A stretch of DNA of 64,000 nucleotides from Platycnemis pennipes. Its lineage: Eukaryota > Arthropoda > Insecta > Odonata > Platycnemididae. A program made the translations under genes and the position numbers. The stretch is taken from positions 132,303,544-132,367,543 of the forward strand of contig OW121852.1 in assembly GCA_933228895.1 (NCBI GenBank). The letters are read 5' to 3'. The notes below the pieces were generated by a model. It made no database searches, was not told the origin of the DNA, and worked only from the letters and a program-made list of their open reading frames with translations. Below are positions 55,545-64,000 of the stretch, piece by piece (position 1 is the stretch's first letter; the number at the start of each line of letters is the position of its first letter).

Positions 55545-56740
55545 TATTTCAATCCTAGGATTGGTTTACTGCAGCCCTCCAATCTGCCCCCTATTCCGTG
55601 TTGATTCCCTCACGCCCTGGTATGTTTTCTCTTTCACGTCTTTCTTTATTTGCCCTATATCCCTTGTCCCTTGGTCTTCCTCGCGGGACCTTCCCTTCAA
55701 TCTTCCCTTCTATTACATTTCTGACTAATTCGTTGTGCCTCAAGGTATGTCCAATCCATCTGGTTCTTCTCTGCCGTAGGGTTTTCCACATTGTCCTTTG
55801 TTCATCTGCTCTTCTGTACACCTATTCGTTCCTCACTTTATCTCTCCATTTAATCTTCATCATTCTCATCCAGCACCATGTTTCGAAGGCTTCAATCCTT
55901 CGTTGGTCTGCTTTCCCGATGTTTCATGTCTCTGATCCATAGAGTGCCACGCTCCATACGAATGTTTTGATGAAGAACCTCCTTGTTTGCAACCGTAGGT
56001 TCTTTGAGCATTGTAATTGTCTCTTCTTCATAAACGCCTCCTTACCTTGTGCTATTCTTCGCTTGATGTCCGTCGAGCTTCTTCCATCCCAAGTTATAGT
56101 GTTGCCGAGGTAGGTGAAGTTCTCCACTTGTTACATTTTAAATCCTCGAATTGTGATGTTTGCCCTAAGCTTCTCTCTTCCGCACACTAGGATTTTAGTT
56201 TTCTTCTTGTTGATGCTCATATTATATTCTTGAAGTAATTGGTCCATTGTGGCCGGGGATGCTTGCAGGTCCTCTCGACTTTCTGCTACAACTGCGATGT
56301 CATCAGCAAACCTTATCATGTTTATTTCTTCGCCATTCACCTTGATGCCCTTGATACCAATTTCCTCTGCGTCTCTTATTGCTTCTTCCAGGTATATATT
56401 GAATAACGCTGGGGAGAGATTGCATCCTTGTCTGACTCCTTTATTTATTTTGGCTTCTATCTTCCTTCCGTCTTTCATTCGCATTGTGGTGACCTGGTTC
56501 TTGTGGAGGCTATATACTATTCTTCTATCCTTGTAGTCTATTCCAATTGCGTCCAGTCCAATGGAACATCTTGTTCCATTCGACGATGTCAAGGGCCTTT
56601 TACAAGGCCCGTTTTATCATTTTCTCGGTCAGTATCCTTAAGCTGAGTATTGACTCCCTAGCTCCTCGGTTTTTCCTGAATCCGAATTGATTTTCCGAAA
56701 GATTCCCTTCCTTAATTACCCTAGTAAGTGTCACGTGATT
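55545..56740 (-). pseudogene. LINE family B, RT to 3' end
   Basis: The minus strand from about 56700: a frame-shifted NQFGFRKNRG-like piece, then IGIDYKDRRIVYSLHKNQV, KGVRQGCNLSPALFNIYLEE, RFADDIAVVAESREDL (motif C, intact FADD), TKILVCGREKL, a stop, ENFTYLGNTITWDGRSSTDI, LYGSET, and after another break TRWIGHTLRHNELV and GKVPRGRPRDK. The N-terminal endonuclease and RT fingers are absent. Stops and shifts make it nonfunctional. It ends at a catacatcagtatttcaatcc tail. Confidence 0.82.
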
Positions 56741-56940
56741 ATGGTCCAGTCTACCATAGTAAGCTGGGGTTCGCAAAACATTTTCAACGTCATCAGCGAA
56801 AATAGACTTTAGTTTAGAATTTAATTTGGAGTTTAAGTCTAAATTTCAACCTGCGATCTGACAATTATTCTCATTTTAGTTCTTCTAATAGACTGGTTAC
56901 GCTAATAGAGTTATCGTACCGTCCCTTTACAAATCTTGCC
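56735..56940 (-). pseudogene. LINE family C fragment, minus orientation
   Basis: gtccagtctaccatagtaag, gcgatctgacaatt and cgtccctttacaaatcttgcc are the reverse complement of the coding end at 57310-57510. Partner of the + strand copy to its right. Confidence 0.7.
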
Positions 56941-56976
56941 GTGTCACACACATCGAAGATTCGATGTGTGTGACAC
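56941..56976. repeat. Perfect 17-bp-arm palindrome
   Basis: gtgtcacacacatcgaa, a 2-nt spacer (ga), then its exact reverse complement ending tgtgacac. It lies exactly at the edge of the preceding LINE fragment. Confidence 0.9.
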
Positions 56977-57144
56977 CAGGCTCAATGATCTTCGCATTCC
57001 TCTGTCCTTGGCTTCTTCGGGATTCTTTCTCTTCTGGAAGTCCTCCACTGTCATAGCTATATTTGATTCTAAATATTTGCGTAGTGTCTATCTTTGATCT
57101 TAAATTCAAACACATGCGTAAAATCATTGGTCGAGCCTATCGTT

Positions 57145-57815
57145 GACCAGGATTCATCAAAAGATTATTGGGTAAATGTGACGATCATGTACGAAAAATC
57201 CGCTACTTTTCCCTTGTTAGACCTCATTTGGAATATGCTTGCAGTGTATGGGATCCCTACGAAATCGGTCTAAGTAACGAACTTGAACGTGTGCAGCGAA
57301 TATCGGCAAGATTTGTAAAGGGACGGTATGATAACCTTATTAACGTAACCATTCTTTTTAAATGAATTGAAATGGGAACCATTGTCAGATCGCAGGTTGA
57401 AATTTAGACTTAATCTCCTAAATAAATTCCAAGATAATATTTTCAGTGATGACGGTAAAAATATTTTGCGGACCCCAACTTACTATGGTAGACTGGACCA
57501 TAATCACAAAATTAGAGAAATTGATTGCCGAACTGACGGATTCAAAATGTCCTTTTTTTCTCGTACAATTCGTGATATGAATAGCGGTAAATATGTACTC
57601 AAGTTTATCATTGGATATAATATGCAGCTGCCTGTTTGATATAAGGAATTTAAGCTAACCCGATTAACAGCATGCTAACTCATGTCTACATTGATATTGC
57701 TTTTTTAAAACCTTAAAACTTGTTATGATTTTACTAGAATCCTTTTAAACGTGATATATGATGCATGTTTGGTGTGATATCACCCCCTGCCACACACCTT
57801 TTTATGGTGGCTCCT
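57145..57815 (+). pseudogene. LINE family C 3' end
   Basis: The + strand reads MGKCDDHVRKIRYFSLVRPH, LEYACSVWDPYEIGLSNELE and ARFVKGRYDNLINVT, then in another frame SDRRLKFRLNLLNKF, NILRTPTYYGRLDH and CRTDGFKMSFFSRTIRDMN. The 3' tail is at 57770-57810 (caccccctgccacacacc). A frame shift near 57362 separates the two parts. Confidence 0.8.
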
Positions 57816-57929
57816 AAGAGACATTGAGGATCTAATTCCTTTTTTATCTTTGATCTTTTCACTAGTTAGAGAAAAGATCAAAGATGAAAATAATGGGATC
57901 CTAATGAATTAGGTTTGATAAGAGAAATA

Positions 57930-58441
57930 GTGTGCGGCATAGAGCAGCTAGGTTCGTTAAAAGGTGTTACGATAGGTTGAGTAGTGTATCAGAATTTATG
58001 AAAGAATTAGGGTTGGAATCATTATCAGAGCGTAGGTTAAAGTACAGATTAAATCTATTAGAGGAATTAAAATAGGATAGCTTTACTGAAGATGTTAGGC
58101 ACATATTAAAAAAAACAGCGTAGATATTATGCTAAATTCGACCAGTTAAATAAGATTAGAGAGATAGATTATCGTACTGATAGATTCATGATGGCAATTT
58201 TCCCCCGTACTATAAGAGAACAGAATAGGCAGCATATAGCAAAGGGATAGGTAGGTGAAATATTTTAGAGTAGTCTTTAGTTCATGATGCATTTATTAAA
58301 CCTTTAAATACTATAGATACTAATAATCTAGATGCATGAGACCCTATAGTTTCTTGTTTGTATGTCGGTAGTGAATGCTTGGTGATCTTCACCCCCTGCC
58401 ACATACCCTCGCGGTGGCTTGCAGGGTATCGCGTGGATGTA
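57930..58441 (+). pseudogene. LINE family C2 3' end, heavily mutated
   Basis: The + strand reads RAARFVKRCYDRLSSVSEF, LGLESLSERRLKYRLNLLEE, a stop, then DSFTEDVRHILK and further stops. The 3' tail (caccccctgccacataccc, ggtggcttgcagggt, gtggatgtaattg) is clear at 58388-58441. Closest relative in the window is the minus-strand copy at 59095-59841. Confidence 0.75.
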
Positions 58442-58744
58442 ATTGCCGCTCGTAGAGACAATTCAAGTTCAGATCCATGTCCGCCGGATTGATCGTACTT
58501 GCGCTCGTTATCGCGCGACTGATGCCTTAAGATCTCCACTGCGTCCTCCTCCCCTCCTGATGGCGGTTCACTTCCGATTGGCTGCGAATCTCTTTCGTCG
58601 CGACGGCGAAGTTGTTGAGCGCCCCACGGAATTAGATTTTGGACGCGGCCCCGAGGAATGTGGAGGGGGAAGGGGGGTTGATTAATTATGTCGACACTTG
58701 GGGGCCACCCGGAATGGCGCGAGACTTGCCCACGCATCATCGAA

Positions 58745-58810
58745 ATTCACGTAATGCCCTGCGGGACACCGGGCGAGGGTGTGTGGCAGGGGGCGAATTC
58801 ACACAAAAAA
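58745..58810 (-). repeat. LINE family C tail fragment
   Basis: gtaatgccctgcgggacacc and gtgtgtggcagggggcgaatt match the reverse-complemented 3' tail. No coding part. Confidence 0.6.
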
Positions 58811-59094
58811 CACGTACCATTGACGTGCAACTACACAGCTACAGTACTGAGAACCCCTACGTATTACGGTAGATTTGATCTACGCAACATAGAAAAGGTG
58901 TATTCCAAGTTATAAGCGTATTATGCCACGATGTATACAGCTGTCTCCCTGTCTGGTCTGACGGATGCTACAAATCTATCACATTCTAATTCGGAGATTA
59001 CTATTATTACTTACCTTTAAAATCCTTTGCAATGTACAATGTAAGTACATTGTACATGCGTTTATGCAAGACGTACGCCACTGCGTCGAATTTC

Positions 59095-59841
59095 TCGTAT
59101 CCACATCTACACGATACCCTTTAAGCCACCGCGAGGGTGTGTGGCAGGGGGTGAATATCACCAAGCATGTACTACTGACATGTACACAAGCAACTAAAGT
59201 GTCTCATGCAATTTGATTGTTAGTATCTATAGTATTTAAGGGGTTAGTACATGCATCATGCACTACAGACTACTCTAAAATATTTCCCCTTTGCTATGCT
59301 ACCTATTCTGTTGTCTTATATTACGGGGGAAAAATGCCATTTTGAATCTATCGGTACGACAATATATCTCTCTAATCTTATTTGTCTGGTCGAATCTAGC
59401 ACAATACGCTGGTGTTTTTAATATGTGCCTAACATCTTCAGTAAAGCTATCCGATTGAAATTTCTCTAATAGATTTAATCTGTACTTTAACCTACGCTCT
59501 GATAATGATTCCCACCCTAATTCTTGTATTAATTCTGATACACTAGTCAACCTATCGTTACACCTTTTCACGAACCAGGCTGCTCTACGCTGCACACTGT
59601 CTAGTTCCCTGATCAAACCTTATTCATTCGGATCCCATGCACTGGCTGCATACTCAAGGTGGGGCCTAACTAGTGAAAAGTAACATCGCTCTTTTGTCTT
59701 CTCATCACTTTTCCCTAGTACTCTTTTTATAAATCCTAGCTTTCTCTTCGCCCCGCCGCATATTTCCCGGATGTGTCTTCCCCGCGATAAATCCTTAGTG
59801 ATTGTTACCCCTAAGCATCTATTAAAGCGCATGCCAACTGG
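59095..59841 (-). pseudogene. LINE family C2 3' end with one nonsense codon
   Basis: The minus strand from 59832: LGVTITKDLSRGRHIREI, KRKLGFIKRVLGKSDEKT, SLVRPHLEYAASAWDPNE, a TAA stop, then in the same frame IRELDSVQRRAAWFVKRC, LGWESLSERRLKYRLNLL, FTEDVRHILKTPAYCARFD and CRTDRFKMAFFPRNIR. The tail at 59097-59160 holds gcgagggtgtgtggcagg. Only one stop interrupts about 180 codons, so this is the youngest C2 copy here. Confidence 0.8.
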
Positions 59842-59844
59842 AGA

Positions 59845-60670
59845 AGAGGTCGTAGAGAAGAACGGGATGCCGAGGAAGAAGAATGAATAGGGAGTGGGAA
59901 TTAACCCTTTTCAAGCTTCAAGGGTTCATTCTCACCCGTCGGATAGTATGCCCCCTCCTTTGCTTTGTAACCTACTTTGTTTCCCGCAGCCCGTGAGTCC
60001 GGAAAACTATTCCCGGTTTTGTACAGGCCCGGGCTCAATTCCGGGCGTAGTTAACATTGCCATAAATTAGATTTAGAATTCTCTAATACCGTTTGTATGA
60101 TAATCATGCTCCCTTCCTTTGGATTTATAACCTTTGGCTTATAATAGTAAACGGGCATCTTCAGGCTGTATCGTGGCAAGCTCCGATTTCACCCAAGACG
60201 TGATCATTTGAAGAACTTCACCTGAAGCTCACCTGCGGATGTTATAGGAATCATACAAGATTATAGTATATTCTTCATGGGAACGCAATGAATTAGATAT
60301 AATTTCTAAAAGTACAGCTGATTGGATTTCTCTCGCTGCTTAGCTTGAATCCTATTTTGCTCGCTCAAAAAACAAGGACGGACGTCGTGCGCTCGTGTCA
60401 GAGCGGCCATTCATGAAGAGGCGTGCTCCTGCCATGCATAAAGGTCTGCCTCTCCTAAATTCGTGATTGAATACGAGGAATGGTTGTGCTGGTCGTCTCG
60501 AATGAGTTCCTGAATTTAAACCTGTTCTTTGAAATACCCACTTACTTACCCTATGGTCTCCTCTTCTATTGACTCGCTGTTTGCCGACGATCCGGTAAAC
60601 TTATTTTAGTACTACCTGTATCACAGAGGAATTTCACAACTAATTAAAATATCAATGAAACGTGATTATG
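59845..60670. other. No gene recognised
   Basis: Mixed composition; short ORFs without motifs. Confidence 0.4.
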
Positions 60671-60676
60671 AAAAGC

Positions 60677-62118
60677 AATGGGGTCGTATACAATATTTTT
60701 TTTATTCCCGAGTCTGATAGACTTTGAAAAATGAATAAACCCGTATTTTTTTGTTTTTTGATCCGTCAATTATTTCTCGAGTTATAAGTGGCTAAAAACT
60801 GATGTTTTTTTCACCCTTTCGGAAAAGTGGGCGTGGTGCAACCTCTGACGTATATCGACATCGTCCAATCACGACTGAGCCCGCGGAGTTACGTCACCTT
60901 ATCGCAGTAGGGGATACACAGCTGAATCTGCCAATAGGAGCAGTTGCGACAGCATCTGTGCGAGCAGACCTTCCGAGAATTCCCCTCCACTCCTATCCCT
61001 TCCCCTAAAAGCAGTCAAGGACGTATGGAACATGACATCAGTGTTATCAAAGCAGCTTGTTCGGTGGGCGTAACCTTTTGCTTATTTTAATTTTTGATTA
61101 ATGAGTGAATGGTTGTGGTTAGAAGATTAATTTTTTCATTAAAATTCATTTTTCGTTTCCATCTAACGATTTCGTGCACAAAATTCCGATTTCGGTTCCG
61201 AGTAAACGCCCCCATTGAAGCCGAAAACGCCGAGGTTGTGTGGACTGCCTGAATTACGTAAACAAGCTGTTTCCACTAGATCCATTGTGCAGAGTGCATC
61301 TTCATCATACCATCCCCTGTCGTATAAATTAAACATACTATTTTGAAAATTCAGTGGTCTTTAGCCTAAATGCGGAATTAAGAATTCGATCGAACTTGCC
61401 CAAATTCGTAAAGATATCCCAGTACAGATGATCGCAAGGTCGATTTCTTTTGTCATAAATGATTTTTTTAACTGCTACTCTCGCGTATGAGTGGACTAGC
61501 TGAAATGACAATCGAACACAATTGTTTTGAATTCAGTTGTCAATATGAAAAAAGTGGACGGGATAGCAATGGATTCCCCCCCCCCCTGTTGCTGAATGGG
61601 GGCGTTTACTCGGAACCGAAATCGCAATTTTGTACACGAAATTGTTAGATGGAAACGAAGAGTGAATTTTAGTGAAAAAATTCCACAACCATTCACGCAT
61701 AAATAAACATTAAAATAAGCAAAAGGTGACGCCCACCGAAAAAGCTGCTGAGATAACATTGACGTCATTTTCCTCCCGTCCTCGACTGCTTTTAGGGGAA
61801 GGGAAGGGAGTGGAGGGGGGTTCTCGGAAGGTCTGCTCGCACAGATCCTGTCGCAACTGTCCTATTGGCAGAGTCAGCTGTGTCCCCCCCGATTGCGGTA
61901 AGTCAAAGTAGCTTCGCGGGCTCAGTTGCGATTGGACGAAGTCGACAAACGTCAGAGATTGCACCACACCCACCTTTCCGAAAGGGTTAAAAACATAAGT
62001 TTTTCGCCGCTTATAACTCGAGAAATAATTGACGGATCAAAAAACGGAAAGATACAGGTCTTTTTATTTTACAAACTATCAGATTCAGCAGTAAAAAAAT
62101 ATGGTAAACGACCCCATT
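60677..62118. mobile_element. 1.44 kb element with about 530-bp TIRs
   Basis: Left arm 60677-61220 and right arm 61588-62118 are inverted copies, from aatggggtcgt at the outside to aaacgcccccatt at the inside. They enclose about 367 bp of unique sequence. The arms carry ggcagagtcagctgtg, gtgacgcccaccg and ataactcgagaaataattga in the corresponding strands. No transposase. A solo arm lies at 32668-33195 and a relic at 2262-2357. Non-autonomous fold-back-type transposon of unknown superfamily. Confidence 0.85.
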
Positions 62119-62119
62119 A

Positions 62120-62660
62120 CGAGCATTCCAACAAATTATGTTCAATTCCGAAAATCGATCACGTGACTTTGCAAACATTGGCATACATATGTCGATGTTG
62201 TCTTGTGCCGTGGATCGGAGCGGACCGGAAATTGGATTACTTACTCAACCACCTCAATTGATCGTACTCGAACGATTTCTTGTCGATGGGAAAAGTGTGA
62301 AAGGAATATTAACGTTTAAGATCTTACTATCACAGAAATTACAGCAGGCATTACAGAGAATCACAGCATATTTATGGAAAACCGACCTACGCAAGCCACG
62401 TTATGTCTAATGATTCAGCCCACCGTTTCTCTAACGAAATTGCCGCTATCCATTCCATGAATTATAGCCTTGTAAATATCCCCCTTTCACAGGAAAATTT
62501 CCATTGAAAAACTGGAGACAATTAAAGTAATTGCTCTGATTAATGGTTATGTACATACATTCTAGTTGACTGCCAGTTGCGCAAAAGGAAAAAACGATTG
62601 TCATCTTGCGGCTTAGTTCCTAAGAGACAGTAAGATAGAGAGAAGGTGGACATACGTGAT
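62120..62660. other. No gene recognised
   Basis: Two overlapping short + strand ORFs (61926-62261 and 62138-62410) have no motif. Confidence 0.4.
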
Positions 62661-62669
62661 GCTCATTTC

Positions 62670-63470
62670 TAGGGCTGTGCGATACCTCGATATATCGTCG
62701 ACGATACTCGATATGCACTTGATAACGGGAGTCGATATTTCGAAACGCGATATCACGAAATGTCGATAAGTCGATATACCGATATGTCGATATCCCGATA
62801 ATATCGATATCCCGATATGACGATATCCTGGTCCCGGTATTTTTTTCTGTCATCCTTAATAATGATGTCTCTATTTAGCGCAATTTCTCGGTAATGGTTG
62901 ATCGTATTGAAGTGCTATAAACGGTTTCTTCCTCATAAAATGCTACACTTCCTCGATCGTTAATTATATATTTTAAATTGTCTAATTTGTTATTGTTATT
63001 AACTATAACTTTTTATCATAAAATTTGGATGTAGGGAATGGAATGGCCATGGTGCGACTTCATCACTGAAAACTCGAATTCAACCAGATAAGTTCAATTT
63101 GTTTACAAAATTATTTTTTTCAAACCATAATTCGGAATTTAAAAAGTTTCACTGTTCTTCGACCAAGGAAAAATGGTTATATTTCAGCTCATATTGGTCG
63201 TACCAAAAATTGAAAAGAACCTCTATTCTCTAAAATTATATGCTCTTTTGCCTTAAGTTATTATATTATAAGTCCCGATCCGATATGTCGATATCCCGAT
63301 GTCGATATCACGATATGTCGATATCCCGATATCTCGATATGTCGATATCTCGATATGCCCATATCACGATATTTCCTATTTATATCGCGAAACCGATATA
63401 TATCGGCGAGTCCGCGATATCAGAATGATTTCGTCGTGCGATATTCAAAACAGCATATCGCTCAGCCCTA
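62670..63470. mobile_element. 801-bp hAT-type MITE rich in CGATATC words
   Basis: TAGGGCTGTGCGATA opens it and TATCGCTCAGCCCTA closes it. The flanks CTCATTTC (62662-62669) and CTCAATTC (63471-63478) agree at 7 of 8 positions, an hAT-size duplication. Both subterminal regions (62690-62830, 63280-63420) are dense arrays of cgatatcc / tcgatatg words. The ORFs rich in Ile/Ser/Arg/Tyr across them are products of the repeat, not genes. Confidence 0.85.
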
Positions 63471-63479
63471 CTCAATTCC

Positions 63480-63825
63480 CTTTCTCGGAGGTGTTCCTTA
63501 CAAAATATCCTAATGCCTGCGGGTGTCGTTAAAAATCGCCTAATACGAATCTTTGACCCTCTTGAAGGAGTTAGTCGACTGTAAATATCCCCAAGACAGC
63601 TTATGCAAATTAGGAATCTGCCATGCAACAAATTCAAAGCTCGCGAATTGGCCGTGAAAACCTTTAACGGCGGTACCCGTTGAAATTGTACGATAGCAGA
63701 AGTACCACACAGAAAAATTATTTGCCTTGTCCGGTCAGGGCGAATGATTTTATTCTCTGTGGAATATCAGCTACTGAGAAATCTACCAATTAAAGTCTGT
63801 CTCCTTCTACACGACATACATACAA
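63480..63825. other. No gene recognised
   Basis: Intergenic; no motif. Confidence 0.4.
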
Positions 63826-63828
63826 TAT

Positions 63829-64000
63829 ACAACCCCAAATTCGTTTAGCGAAAAAACGCAACCGTTCCCGAAATATTGCAACATTGCAAAATTCTAATTT
63901 TGCAAAAGTTACTACACATTTTACGGCATATCTCAGAAACTATTTGAGCTACAGACGTGCTTAAGGGCTTATTTTAAAGGCCTTGACTTGAAAATATATA
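63829..64000 (+). mobile_element. Start of a second, diverged relative of the 5.17 kb transposon
   Basis: aaccccaaa, caaaattctaattttgcaaaag, acggcatatctc and ttttaaaggccttgacttgaa match, in order, the left TIR of the 17878 element (17970-18140), with many substitutions. It runs off the window edge. The outer gggtcattcc end is missing or mutated. Confidence 0.7.

Noticed and set aside
62620..63428. ORFs rich in Ser-Ile-Ser-Arg-Tyr repeats
   Set aside because: They are the translation of cgatat word arrays inside a hAT MITE; no start context, splice signals or domain.

Overview
The window is eukaryotic nuclear DNA, most likely from an insect or another arthropod with a large, repeat-rich genome. 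It has spliced exons with GT..AG borders, long AT-rich introns and a dense mixture of animal transposon families (Tigger/pogo, mariner, hAT, P, Helitron, Mutator-like, Ty3/gypsy, several LINEs, many MITEs). I cannot name the species from sequence alone.

The only recognisable cellular gene lies on the + strand at 2745-24767. Seven exons encode the MA3 domain and the first part of the W2 domain of an eIF4G-type translation initiation factor. Every splice site and phase agrees. However, the fifth visible exon has an in-frame TAG (6773-6775), and the last exon runs into a stop where the family continues, with recognisable W2 sequence just beyond in other frames. It is therefore a decaying copy or a damaged or truncated allele. 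Earlier exons would lie left of the window. The last intron (8691-24627, about 16 kb) is filled by transposons: a Helitron remnant, a Tigger element inside another Tigger element, a P-element transposase relic, a LINE carrying a fold-back insert, and a 5.17 kb DNA transposon with terminal inverted repeats (TIRs) of about 0.9 kb and an intact transposase-like ORF.

From 25.4 to 30.7 kb there is a very young Ty3/gypsy retrotransposon with identical 142-bp LTRs, a 5-bp target duplication and one long Gag-Pol frame, followed by the 3' end of an RNase-H-bearing LINE. From 31 to 45 kb there are relics: a tRNA-like fold-back, a solo long TIR, a Mutator-like transposase pseudogene interrupted by a MITE, a mariner HTH relic, a TA-flanked mariner-type element containing a LINE, and LINE 3' ends in both orientations. 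At 45.48-46.12 kb is a CpG-rich block ending in a good splice donor, the best candidate for a host promoter and first exon. It is followed by a nearly perfect 106-bp-arm palindrome (46349-46592).

From 47 to 64 kb the window holds a pile-up of LINE 3' ends, three hAT-type non-autonomous elements with 8-bp target duplications (48148, 49824, 62670), a large element with a GGTGAT-rich interior, a 1.44 kb element with 0.5 kb TIRs, and the first 170 bp of a second, diverged relative of the 5.17 kb transposon. I see no tRNA or rRNA gene, CRISPR array or bacterial-type operon. Apart from the two long transposon ORFs and the eIF4G exons, the longer open frames are parts of decayed elements or unsupported.
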